Below are positions 1 to 11,600 of a DNA stretch of 64,000 nt, piece by piece; position 1 is the first letter of the stretch, and each line of letters opens with the position of its first letter. Both the position numbers and the translations under genes were made by a program. A model generated the notes under the pieces. The model saw only the letters and a program-made list of their open reading frames with translations. It ran no database searches and was not told the DNA's origin. Source of the DNA: Hydrangea macrophylla (Eukaryota > Streptophyta > Magnoliopsida > Cornales > Hydrangeaceae); NCBI GenBank assembly GCA_033977485.1, contig CM066993.1, positions 68,798,864 through 68,862,863 on the forward strand, given 5' to 3'.

Positions 1-139
1 CATATAAGTCAATGCAAATTGCGGCTACATTAAAATTTCTCCATCAACATATATAAAAGAGGGAAAGTATGGGTTTCCGTGCAATTTTAAAATCAATTTG
101 GCCAATTTGACAATTTTACACTTTGATTTGTCTTATTTA

Positions 140-700
140 GTAATTTTACACATATAAGTCAATACAAATTGCAGCTACATTAAAATTTCTTCATCATATG
201 CATTAAAAATTACATATAAGTCAGTGCAAGTATTTAAATTATGGATAGATCCAATAGAAATTGCGACTGCTTGAAAATTTCTCGATGATATGCATTAGAA
301 ATTACATATAGGTCAATAAAAGTGTTTAAATTATGGATAGATAAATAGAAAATGCAGTTGCTTTAAATTTTCATGATATGTATTAAAAATTATATATAGG
401 TCAATAAAGTGTTTAAATTATGGATAGGTTAATAAAAATAGCGGTTGCTTTAAAATTCCTTCAAAAATTACAGATAGGTCAAAAAAGTGTTTAAATTATG
501 GATAGGTCAATGACAACTTTTAAAATTAAGGAGAAGAAAATAATAAATAGATATAGGTCAATAAAGTGTTTAAATTATGGATAGGTCAATAAAAATTGCG
601 ATTGCTTTAAAATTTCTTCAAAAATTACATATAGGTCAATAAAAGTTTTTAAAGTATGGATAGGTCAAAGACAACTTTTAAAATTAAGGAGAAGAAAATA
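140..700. repeat. AT-rich tandem repeat array
   Basis: At least six imperfect copies of a 75-95 bp unit containing ATAGGTCAATAAA, GTGTTTAAATTATGGATAG and TGCTTTAAAATTTC follow one another. Unit length and sequence drift along the array. There is no coding capacity. Outlying half-units occur at 1-60 and 820-870. Confidence 0.7.
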
Positions 701-1260
701 ATTTACAAATAATTATTGAAAGGCACAAATTGATTTTGCCTAATTTGACATTTTCCAATTTGTTTCATCTCTTTTGGTCATTTTAAAATGTATATTGTGG
801 CTGGAGTTAGGTGATGTGCATAAAAATTGTATATAAGGCAATAAAAGTGTTCAAATTATGGATGACGAAATTATCTCCAAGAGAAGCAATTTTTTAATAT
901 TAAGGAGTAGGAAACAATTTGGAAATAATTATTAAAAGAGCATATATACTATGTGATTCTCAAATATGTGACAATGGACTTATTGAATTTTAATTGGACT
1001 ATGTTGAAATGATTGCACCATTCTTAAAGGTTGTCCTACTACCACATATGTTGGGAATCACATTCGAGATACAAAATTTGGGAACATAGTATCACGCCAG
1101 ACACAATAATAGACAATCAAAGGGGGAAAAAAATTGTGAAAAGTATGATAATTGTCAAATTGTAAAAGTCCATTGAATGGGGAGATAGAATGTGTTGTTA
1201 GTTTAGTTAAGTCATTACACAATTAAAAAGAAGATTAATTGCAATTAGATTTTTAAAAAT

Positions 1261-1756
1261 AGAAATTTGGTATTAAATACCAAATTAGGAAAATGATTTG
1301 GTTATAAGACATAAGGGAAAAATATTTGGGAATAAGTCCATGATTAATAGACATTAATAAACATAAGTCCTTTGACCCATATAATATCATAGTTTGTGAC
1401 CATTACACTCCTCACACACCTTACTGGTTTGTAGTTAGAGAGAGAGAGAGACCACCAACCATCATCGTCTCCGACCACCAACCACCGTCGTCTCCGACCA
1501 CCGAGAACTAGAGGTGAGACCACCAGTGACCACTATCATCTCCGACGACTATCACCATCCTTTTCGTGCTCACCCAAAGCAAAAGCCATTGCTGCATCTA
1601 TCTGGTTGCCATTGATGAGTCTTTCAAACTTTTTTGTCTAGTAAATGCAAAAGAGAAAAATAAGATACTATAGTTGGAAGAAAGGAGACACTGACTACTT
1701 AACAAGCATTTGAGAGAAGAACTTTGTAAGAGGTTTTGCAGTAGGAAGCCACATCA

Positions 1757-1802
<46 letters not shown>

Positions 1803-2592
1803 AATAAATATATATATATGTACACAAACACATATATGTATGCACATATTTCAAGACTGAAACTCTTGTTATTGATACTAATTTTTGCTCGTGAGTACTA
1901 GATTTCTTCCAATATGAGTTGAATTAATGGTTTGTTTGGTTTGAAATTTCACAAAAAAATTTTTGATAAATTTCACAACTTTTTTTGACGAATTGCACAA
2001 CCAGATCTGTCAAGAAATGTCTCCTCCGAACACCATTAATTTCAGATCCACCACCACTACGACTAGATCTACCACTACCGGGACCACCACGAGCAGATTC
2101 ACGGCCATCGCGTGACCACGAGACAGTGCCGCGAGCATTTTCACAAACTTTGTGAAATTTCACAACTTTTTTTTGATAAATTTCACAACTTTTTTCCGTG
2201 GTACGAGAAATGAAATTTCATAAACTTCTTTTGTGATCATTGCATGTTGATGTGATGGTTTGGTTATGAAGAGATCGATCAGGTGATGTCGTGGTGGTAG
2301 TCGTCGGAGGTCAGCTGAGGTTGTGGTGGTGATCGGCAGAGATCGGGAGTGGTGGTCATCGTTGGAGGTCTGGTGTTGTGGTGGTGGTGCTCGCCGAAGG
2401 TTAGGCGATCTCAGGCGAGGTCGTCGAAGCTCAGGTGAGCTCGCCTAGCTCACCGGAGGTGCAGGGGTTGAAACTTTTTGGAATGGTGAGGGCAGTTTAG
2501 ACAATTGAAGGAGAATGGACTTATGACTAAGAACTTTTCCTACCCTTACACCACTAAACTTTCTCTAATTTGGATTTATCACTAATTGCCCC
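1261..2592. mobile_element. Non-autonomous Mutator-type element, 1.33 kb
   Basis: It is flanked by perfect 10-bp direct repeats TTTTAAAAAT (1251-1260 and 2593-2602). The duplicated locus at 3295-3304 carries one copy of that 10-mer and no insert. The ends are imperfect inverted repeats of about 75 bp sharing CCAAATTAG and ATAAGTCCAT. The interior holds a GA tract, a CT tract (1761-1801), CCACCA-rich sequence near 1450-1560 and its GGTGGT-rich counterpart near 2280-2460. No transposase frame is present. A 9-11 bp TSD with long inverted repeats is typical of MULEs. Confidence 0.72.
1761..1801 (+). repeat. (CT)n microsatellite
   Basis: Uninterrupted CT dinucleotides inside the 1.33-kb Mutator-type element. 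The SLSLSL peptide it encodes is not a gene. Confidence 0.9.
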
Positions 2593-2891
2593 TTTTAAAA
2601 ATTGGCTTTGTTTATGTCCTTAATATAATTAAAAATAGTATATTCCCATTGTATTATGTTCTCTGACTTTTAAAATTTGACTATTATATTTTTGTAACTT
2701 TTTTTTTTTACTTCAATTGTTTATTATTATTATTTTAATTTGGTTCATTTACTGAGATTCAATATCATTGACTCCCAAATTTGGATTATTTGAATCCAAA
2801 TTTTGATTTACAAATGTTTTAACAGTTGCAATACATTCAACTACACTAATGACCATTTTATTCTTGTTGAATTAATTGCACCATTCTTACA

Positions 2892-3061
2892 GAAAATACT
2901 TTTGCTCACCCAACAAATGGTTCACCAATGTTCACCCAAGCATCCCATTGGCCAATACAGTGGGACCCACATTTGTTTAATCTTAGGTCCCACTGCATTG
3001 GCCAATGGAATGCTTGGGTGAGTATTGGTGAACCATTTTTTGGGTGAGCAAAAATGCTCTC
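2892..3061. mobile_element. Mutator-type MITE, family GCTCACCC, copy A
   Basis: The 170-bp foldback has arms that include TTTTGCTCACCC and AAGCATCCCATTGGCCAAT. It is flanked by 9-bp duplications ATTCTTACA (2883-2891) and ATTCTTAAA (3062-3070), one mismatch. A second copy in reverse orientation lies at 32928-33117. Confidence 0.8.
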
Positions 3062-3705
3062 ATTCTTAAAGGTTGTCCCACTACCACATATGTTGGGAAT
3101 CGCATTTGAGATACAAAATTTGGGAACCATAGTATCACCCCAGACACAATAATAGACAATCAAAGCGGGAAATTTTTTTGCAAAAAGTATGATAGTTGTC
3201 AAATTGTAAAAGTCCATTGAATGGGGAGATAGAATGTGGTATTAGTTTAGTTAAGTCATTACACAATTAAATAGAAGATTAATTGCGATTAGATTTTTAA
3301 AAATTGGCTTTGTCATGTCATGAATATAATTAAAAATAGTATATTCCCATTGTATTATGTTCTCTGACTTTTACAATTTGATTATTTTATTTTGAAACTG
3401 TTTTTTTTTTTTACTTCGATTGTTTATTATTATTATTTTAATCTGGTTCATTTACTGAGATTCAATATCATTGACTCCCAAATTTGAATCCAAATTTTGA
3501 TTTACAAATATTTTAACAGTTGCAATACAGTCAACTGCATTAATAACCATTTAATTCTTGTAAAAAGTTGATCTAAATGGCACAACTATCAAATCATTTG
3601 AGAACCAAATTTAACCATATGTTCCCTCAAGACATCCTATTAATTTTAAAATTGTATAGTAGTTAACCACATGATATAACCATATATTGCAGGGAGGAGA
3701 AATCC

Positions 3706-3765
3706 TAAAGACACAAAAGGGTTACAAAAGAGATGCTCACAAAAGAGTGTGACATACCATGTAGC
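3706..3765. mobile_element. Half-MITE relic
   Basis: AGACACAAAAGGGTTAC followed by AGATGCTCACAAAAG matches one arm of the MITE at 24112-24272. The other arm is missing, so this is a truncated copy. Confidence 0.5.
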
Positions 3766-4126
3766 ATTTTACTGAATATCATTGACTCTGAAATTTAATT
3801 TAAAATTTTGATTTCCAAATTATTTAATAATTGTACTACATACAATTACACTAGAGATAGGCAATTTTTTGAAATCGAAAGTTATTATAAGTGGCAAAGT
3901 ATGTGCACCAAATTTGAGAATTATAATATTATTTCAATTGATTTCAATTTTCCAATTGGAACGTAACTTGCACGTGCCAAGATTCCATCTAGTAAATAAA
4001 TAAATCTACTAATCTACTAACATATATATATATATATATATAAGTGCCACTTTTCTCGGTTTGTGTGCAATTGGGAAATCACGTTTGCTAAATTCGGATA
4101 TTTTCAATTTCTTCTGTCTATTTTTA

Positions 4127-4303
4127 GGGTAATACTTGGGACACAACCTTCATACAATTTTCATACAACCTCCCCAAAAGATGTGTCTATCTCTCTCATG
4201 TGATGTCACTGTGGGGTCCAGTGACATCACAGGAGAGAGATAGACACATCTTTTAGAGAGGTTGTATGAAAATTATATGAAGGTTGTGTCCCAAATATTA
4301 CTC
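4127..4303. mobile_element. Mutator-like MITE, family TGGGACACAACC
   Basis: A 177-bp near-perfect foldback. Left end is GGGTAATACTTGGGACACAA; the right end reads GAGTAATATTTGGGACACAA on the other strand. It shares the internal GATGTCACTG.GGGGTCC motif with the copy at 33351-33512. The TSD is not clear here (TTTTAG-like sequence on both sides). Confidence 0.75.
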
Positions 4304-4479
4304 TTTTAGTAATTTCAATTCTCTAAATGACGACCATCTTGGACATAACAATCACACAATATGTGCATAGGTGACGAATATGTGATGTCATCAAATTTCA
4401 CAAAGTTAATCCACACTTTAAAAACAAAACCCCCAATAGTTTAAGTTCTATCTCTTAACGCATGTCTTATGTATTTGGA

Positions 4480-4670
4480 ATAATGTTATGCTTTCACAAT
4501 TTTTTTTTTTAAATGTTAAATGGTTTCCAAATACAAATAATAGTAGGAGCATCTTTAATAATAATGGGACCATTTCAATACTCTCCAATTAAAATTAAGT
4601 GAACCCACTGTTAGATGTGTTTGGGAACGATTTAAAATTTAAAATTTGGGAAGCATATTACCCCAACACC
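4480..4670. mobile_element. MITE-like repeat (GTTATGCTTTC / GGGAAGCATATTAC)
   Basis: The ends are imperfect inverted repeats, with interior words (GGACCA, TTAAGTG) like those in the better-preserved copy at 36127-36292. Further fragments of the same family follow at about 4766-4960 and in block A of the tandem duplication (ACCACATATGTTGGGAATC). Confidence 0.45.
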
Positions 4671-4682
4671 AAAAAAATAAAA

Positions 4683-4722
<40 letters not shown>
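4683..4722 (+). repeat. (AAT)n microsatellite
   Basis: A run of AAT trinucleotides. The poly-asparagine reading frame through it is not a gene. Confidence 0.9.
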
Positions 4723-4723
<1 letters not shown>

Positions 4724-5088
4724 TAAAATTGGGAAGAACAACATTGCTCTGTTTATTCATCAAAGAGTAACGCTATGTTTCCTAATATTTGCATCCCAAA
4801 TGTGATTCCAAATACATGTGATAATAGGACCACTCTCAACACATTCAAATTTGACATTGGTCTATTTATTCATCAAAGAGTAATATTATACTTTCCAAAA
4901 TTTGTATCTCAAATGTGGTTCAAAACACATGTGATAATGAGACCACCTTCAACATATCCAATTTTAAAACGCTTTATTTTTAAGCCAGTTAACATTTCGA
5001 ATCAGAAGTTTGGGTCGCAATACTTGCATCCCAGATTTTGTTACATTTTTTTTTTCCCTCTTATATTTCTTGTTTTTTTGACTACTTT

Positions 5089-5206
5089 GCATAAGTTGGT
5101 ATAGCTCAAATGGCAAAGAACTTGACATATATAAGTCTCCTCTAATGCATAGGTTCGGTGTTCGAATCTCGTCCCCCTCCCCCATATCAAAAAAAAAAAA
5201 AAAAAG
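5089..5206 (+). mobile_element. tRNA-derived SINE with perfect TSD
   Basis: This 118-bp unit starts GTTGGTATAGCTCAAATGG (A-box-like) and has a B-box-like GTTCGAATC near 5158-5166. It ends in a run of A. It is flanked by a perfect 14-bp repeat TTTTTGACTACTTT at 5075-5088 and 5207-5220, the hallmark of LINE-mediated insertion. It lacks a full tRNA cloverleaf. Confidence 0.78.
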
Positions 5207-5429
5207 TTTTTGACTACTTTAATATTTTTGTAGCTTAAAATTTTTCCTTTGTGTATAATTGTCTTCACCTTATTCACGAATTTGAGTTAATATCATTGAT
5301 TCCATATTTAAATCTAAAATTTGCTTTCCAAATGGATTAACAGTTATAGTACATTCAATTACAATGGAACCTTTGCATTTTTATTAGAAGATGTTTTTTT
5401 TTTTTTTTTTTTAAATCATTTGGTATAGA

Positions 5430-5510
5430 GACCTCGTGCAAGAACATAAGTGCCAAGACCCGAAGAAGGGGCAAGGTTCAAACCCTAGTACGTGCATGAT
5501 ATAGAGAGCC
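5430..5510 (+). mobile_element. Possible tRNA-derived SINE fragment
   Basis: A B-box-like GGTTCAAACCC at about 5476-5486 follows a degenerate A-box region. No tail or TSD can be defined. Confidence 0.3.
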
Positions 5511-5582
5511 TTTTAATAAACTAGGCTTAGTAGGCTAAGTCATTATTTTTTGGAAGCTATTTTTAAGTGGTACAACCCAAGT

Positions 5583-5765
5583 TAGGGGTGTAAACGATTC
5601 TATTCGATGTGTTTTTTGGCAAAACTAATCAGGTTTCAATTCAGTTTGGTTCGAAGTGTGTAAAATTTCGATTCGATTTCGATTTTACAACGCACACACT
5701 CTATGAAAACCAACTGAACCAATCGGTTTTGTGAGTCGATTTTTCGGTTTTAGTTTACACCCCTA
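5583..5765. mobile_element. hAT-type MITE (TAGGGGTGTAAAC)
   Basis: The 183-bp element has matching 13-bp terminal inverted repeats TAGGGGTGTAAAC and an 8-bp TSD ACCCAAGT (5575-5582 and 5766-5773), as expected for hAT elements. The interior is rich in CGGTTT/TTCGAT motifs. A relative lies at 40979-41180. Confidence 0.75.
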
Positions 5766-5889
5766 ACCCAAGTTTTGAATAATTAGAGTATCATAACAAT
5801 ATTCTTTGTCGTATCCCTCTTTGATCAGGAGATCAAATATAGCAAGAATAATACGAGAGCAATTAATTGTGTAAAGATCCAACAATTAA

Positions 5890-6186
5890 GGCTTTAGTTT
5901 GGCCCCACGTGGCCTTTTAAAAGTAACTTATGAAATTTATTTTTAAGTTGTTTGGTAATTTTGTACAAGTGACACATTACTCTTAAAAAAACATCATGAA
6001 ACTAAAAACCAACCTTGAACTTTTAAAAACTTAGCTTTTAAAAGCTTCCACCAAAAAAGCTTTTAAAAGCTTAGAGTTTTAAGCCCTAAGTTCAATTTTT
6101 GCAAAGCTCATAAACTAGTTACCAAATAAATTATCATGAAATTGTGCTTTAAAAAAGGAGCACCATAATGGGGGACAAACTAAGCC
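5890..6186. mobile_element. Tourist-like (PIF/Harbinger) MITE, copy 1
   Basis: 297 bp with ends GGCTTTAGTTTGGCCCC and GGGGGACAAACTAAGCC in opposite sense, flanked by TAA. The interior repeats CTTTTAAAAGCT. Copy 2 is at 12267-12549. Confidence 0.78.
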
Positions 6187-6382
6187 TAAATCCAATAAGG
6201 AAAAAGCTTACATAAACATTACACAGCATGATTATGGCTCATCACCAAGACAAAATCAAGCTACTACTCACATTCTCTCTTCCTCTTATGAATGTATATA
6301 AAATAAATAATGTGACAAAGATTTACCAAAATTAAGGCTTTCAAATTCAAATGGAATACAACACAAATATGCGAATCTGATG
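6187..6382 (-). other. SAMC 3'UTR and downstream flank
   Basis: Sequence immediately after the SAMC stop codon on the minus strand. It is AT-rich and bounded downstream by a Tourist-like MITE ending at 6186. No single polyadenylation signal stands out. No other gene is seen here. Confidence 0.4.
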
Positions 6383-8567
6383 TTAATCCGTCTTTGAAGA
6401 ATTTGAGTCGGTCTTTGAAGAATTTGAGTTCGGAGCCGAAGGATGCCTTTGGGCAAGTATCTTCTTTGTCCTCTCAAGAACACCGAAGAAAATCGAACCT
6501 CCAATTCCTATCCACATTACTCGTGGCCCTATACCCTGCAACACAACAGCCACAAAAAAAAAAAAAAAAAAAAGCACTGAGAATGCGGCTTTTTAAAGTT
6601 ATCCTGAATATATATTTCCAAATTAACATTTCTCCAAAAAAAATATCAAAAAATTCTCTTTCCGAATGTGTATTCAGTCTCATCAATGGAGATATGGGCC
6701 ACAACTTGTATCTCAGAAGCATGGTTGTTAGTATTAGTCGACTCACGAGCTGATTCATAAAACTCAATTCGAGCTTAATACACGTTTTATGTTTCAAGTA
6801 TAATATTTTTAACGTCGCATCTTCAGCCTTGATATTCCATGAAACTTGTTTTAAATTGTTAATTTGTTCATTTTACGCACTGTACATGTTTTTCTCATGT
6901 ATACATTCATTTTCTAAAATACGTGAATCCAACAATTTGATATGGCAAACCGATTCACAATTCGACAACAATGCTCAGAAGTTCATCTGATTCAGGAGGT
7001 TTGTTCGTCTGAAAGTCATAACCAGACAAAATCATGCAGAATCACAGTTTCTCTTCCTATACAGAATTCCTCTGTCAAAAATGACCCTCATTGTCCAAAC
7101 CGTTGAGCAACCATCCCTTCTAAAAGAAGAGTAACAAAAAAAATTCCTCCGAACTGTCTTAATATCATGAAAGCAGAATCCAAGAAGGAATTCAACAAAA
7201 ACAATGGCTACTCGACTTTGAAGAAATCGTATTTGTGAGGAAAAGTGTAGAATTGAAAGTCAAACCTTCAGAAGAGCAGGAGGTCCTTCTTCTCTTACGA
7301 TGGTCCTAACACAATCGAAGATACCTTTGTACTGTGTTCCTGATCCCTGCAAAGGTTGAACAGATGAAATGAGAAAGCAACATTTATTACTCCCCATCAA
7401 TGAACACCACAAAAAAACTTTCTGAAAAATAAGAATAATAATAACAATGCAAAATAACAAAAACAGCAGAAAAATGCATCATACGAACCTGAACCATTAA
7501 TCTAGTCTTTATCACATCAAGAGGAGTCGTTATAGCTCCGGTAAGTGCACCTGTAAACAGATTGGGATTTGGTTTCAAGGGATTCTCAACAAGTAGGGCA
7601 TTACATTCATTTTTGTTGGATAGAAAATATTACTCAAGTAAAAATGGGGAAGATATAAACTTTAAAGTACTGTATATATTGATGGAAATGTAGTGGGGAA
7701 TGAAAAAAAAAAAAAGATGGTTTAACTGCTGCTGGAAGGGATGTCAAAACATATATACTACACTATGGTTAAGGCAATATTGGAAGAATCCTATATTCTT
7801 AATCTTAACCATAACTACCCAACAGTAATAGGGTTCCTTGCACGCTTCTGGCATCTCCAGTTTCAGAAAACAAATGGATCTCTTGACGTGCTTGTTTGCA
7901 GAGACAACCAAAAGACTATCAAAGTTAATGGATGAGGTACATTGTATGAGTGGACACTATGTTTTGAATGAAGGACGGACGGAGGGAAAGAAAGGGGGAG
8001 GGAAGAGGGGAGGGAAGTGACATTCCTCCTAGCCCAGTATTTCTCATCCGTCCAAAAGTGAAGGGATTGGAGAAAGAAGAAGCTTCCCTCTTTTTTGTCC
8101 TCAATATTTCATACTTTCCTTCATCCATTTCCTCCTTATTTAACCAAACAAAAGGTTAGAAGTCCACCTTCATTTCCCCACGCTACCCCTTCCCCCCTTC
8201 CCTTCCTGCCACTTTTCCATCCCTCCTACCAAACATAGCAATAGGAATGGCAGTATATTATGGAGTGTTAAATACCAAAGGGGTTCTGAATGTATAGCTT
8301 CCCTATTTTGTGGAAAATTAATTCCCCAGCTAAATAAAAAGGAAGTTCTTTCCTCAACATTTGAGAGTGGGTAGGGATTAGCTCCAAAATACCCAGCCAA
8401 AAGGGAGCCTCCTTCCTTCAAATTATAGAGTAATGCTACTCCCACACCCACTTTACAACCAAAGATTCACAACCTTATGTGGCAAGAGAGACCCACACAA
8501 ACTTAACTCACACCTCTAACCTAGGTTAACCCCAAACCACCCAAAAACCCAAATCAGAGAAAAAAAA

Positions 8568-8622
<55 letters not shown>

Positions 8623-11600
8623 GCCACACTCCCTTCTCCCCCATATCCGGCCTCCCTCTTTTTCTCTTCCCCGCCCCAGAACCCCATCCCTCTCTACTCT
8701 CTCCTCCGCCTCCCTCTCTTCTCCCACCTCCGACCTTCCTCTTCAGCAACGCCGCCCCACACCCACCACCTCCGCGCCGCCCCCGACCTCTCTTCCAACA
8801 CCGCCGACCTTCCTCTCAGCTCCTCTTCAACAACGACACCCCATACCCACCACCTCTGCGCTGCCGCCGACCTCTCTTCTCCCACCAGCGCCTCCCTCTC
8901 TTCTCCCACCTCCGACCTTCCTCTCTGCTCCCTCTTCAGCAGCGCCGCCCCACACCCACCACCTCTGCGTTCTCCCACCGGCGACTCTCAGGTAGCTGAC
9001 CAAGTTTTTTTTTTTTTGCATTAGTTGTGAATATTTAAATATATATATATATATATCAGATATTAAAAAAATAAGTAGCTTCTTTGTTTTTTTTTCTTCC
9101 TTATTTTTTTTGCATCAATTATGAACAAAAAAAAAAAAACAGATGTTAATAAAAATTAACTTTTGATAGAATGTTTTCATTATATTTCTGGGGTTCATAA
9201 AATAAAAATAATTAATTAATGAATGCTTGATTTTCACATACTATGAAAAAAAAAAAAAAAAGAGGTGAGCAAATTGTTCATAAATAGTGCTAAAAACACA
9301 ATGTGCAACTATGCATTTTTTGCTTTGGGTTTAAATTTAGATTCATTTCATGTTTAGGGTACAAGTTTGAAAGTTGGACTTCTTTTGCTCATCTATGTAG
9401 TTTTCTTGATAGCTTTCAATCTTAGGCATTTGTATATTACTCATATTCGTAGCACTTTTTCATGTGTTTATGTGCTTTTTGAGATCAAGATGAATTTTTG
9501 TGTTGTTCATAAATATGTACATTCTATACTAAAATGGAATGGAAGAAGAAACTCTTAATACCGATTCAAGTACAGAAATAAATTTTGGAAAATATGAGAA
9601 TGAAGTAGCGAATATAGACGATGTGGTTGGGGAGAACATAGAAGAGAAGGCTGAGGAGCCTAAGGTAGATATGATGTTTGATACTATTGATGAGTTGATT
9701 GGGTACTATAGGAGATATGGTAACCAAATGGGCTTTGATGTGTCCAAAAGAACTTCAAAGAAGCACCTTGAAGGGATCCAAAGATATAATACAATTGTAT
9801 GCAGTAGGTAGGGCACTTCAAAGAGCACGTCAAAGAATGCTTTGAAGCCATATCCGAGTACAAAAACAAATTGTGAAGCTAGGATCCGCGCAATGCTAGT
9901 CATGAATGGAAAGTGGATTGTAAGAAAAGTTTTGCTCAACCATAACCATGTGTTAAGTCCAAGAAAATCTCGCTTCCATCGGAGCAATAGGATAATAAGT
10001 AAGGAGGTGAGGAGAGGACTTGAGCTTAATGATAGATCTGGGATAAGAATAAGCAAAAGTTTTCAAGCATTAGCGATTGAAGCCAGGGGCTATGAAAAAT
10101 TGGATTTTTCGAAGAAAGATTGTCGAAACCATCTTAAGAAAGTAAGGCGGTTGAGGTTGGAGGAGGGTGATGCTAGTACAATTCAAAGTTATTTCATGCA
10201 TGTGCAAGCTACCTATTCAAATTTCTTTTATATGTTGGATATAGATGATGAGAATCGACTAAAGAACTTGTTTTGGGTGAGGTCGTAACGTTCAACACAA
10301 CATACTTGACTAATAAGTATGACATACCATTTGCTCCTTTTGTAGGAGTCAATCACCATGGGCAATCTATATTGTTTGGTTGTGGGTTACTATCAAATGA
10401 AGATTTGATAGACACCGAGACTTTTACATGGATGTTTAAGTCATGGTTTGCTTGTATGTCTAGTCGAGCTCCACCTGCTATAATCACTAATCAGGATCAG
10501 CCATGCGAAATGCAATACAACTAGTGTTTCCATATGCTCGTCATAGGTGGTGCTTGTGGCATATAATGAAGAAGATACCGAAAAAATTAAGTGGTTACAA
10601 GTAATATGAGCAGATTAAGTATATTCTCGCAACAGTTGTGTATGATTCTTAGACTGTTGATGAGTTTGAAATAGGTTAGAATAAAATGATTGAGAAGTTT
10701 GAACTTCAAAGTAATGATTGGTTGAATGGGTTGTACATTGAGAGGCATCGACGAGTCCCCTGTTTTGTGAAAGATTGTTTTTTGGCTGGAATGTTCGCCA
10801 CGCAACGTAGTGAGAGCATGAACGCTTTTTTTTTTATAAGTATGTCAACTTAAAGACTACTTTGAAGCAGTTTGTGGATCAATACGAGAATGCACTAGGA
10901 TAAAATAAAAAGGAAAATGATGCGAATTACACTTGTTACAATTCATGGATCCCCCTGTCAGTCAATATGCTGTGGAAAAACAAGTCCAAGAAGTTTATAC
11001 AACTGCAAAGTTTAGGGAGTTTTAGGAGGAGTTAACGCGGAAGATGTATTGCCAGGTATTTAACTCTAACCATCATGATGCGATTTTAGAATACAAGATA
11101 TCAGAGGATCTCTTACTTACAGATAGTATTAGGAAGGCAAAGTTCAAGGTTGGTTTGGTTAAAGAAGGAAAATAATGTGAAATAAAATGTGTTTGTCGTC
11201 TATTTGAGTTTCAAAGTATATTGTGTCGGCATACAATTGCCGTGTTAATTTTGGATGGAATTTATTTCATTCCAAGAAAATACATTCCGAGGAGATGGAG
11301 GAAAGACATAAAGAGGCGTCACACAAAAGTGAGAGTCAGTTATAATGACTGGAGCGTAACTGATGAAGGACATCGCTACAATTAAATGTGTTAAGGCTTT
11401 TTTTTTTTTTTACATTGCAGACTGTATGCAATGTCAAAAAAACCTTACACATTTGAGTATAGCGACGTCCTTCATCAGTTACGCACGATGCAATGTCTGC
11501 AATGTCAAAAAAAAAACGTAACATTTGATTGTAGCGATGTCCTTCATCATTTATGCTCCAGTCACTATATCTATCACTTTTGTGTGACGGCTCTTTATGT

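Larger units (their letters stand above)
1006..3540. repeat. Tandem duplication, first copy interrupted
   Basis: Block A (about 1010-1260) plus block B (about 2593-2880) are repeated contiguously at about 3062-3304 and 3295-3540, at roughly 90% identity by eye. In the first copy, blocks A and B are separated by the 1.33-kb element at 1261-2592. The second copy is uninterrupted, so it serves as an empty site. Confidence 0.8.

Noticed and set aside
5089..5206. Possible tRNA gene
   Set aside because: A- and B-box-like words are present, but no acceptor stem or anticodon arm can be drawn, and a perfect TSD plus A tail fits a SINE.
7960..8230. Purine-rich and pyrimidine-rich blocks as a possible MITE
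   Set aside because: They are loosely complementary, but no defined termini or TSD could be found, so no element is called.
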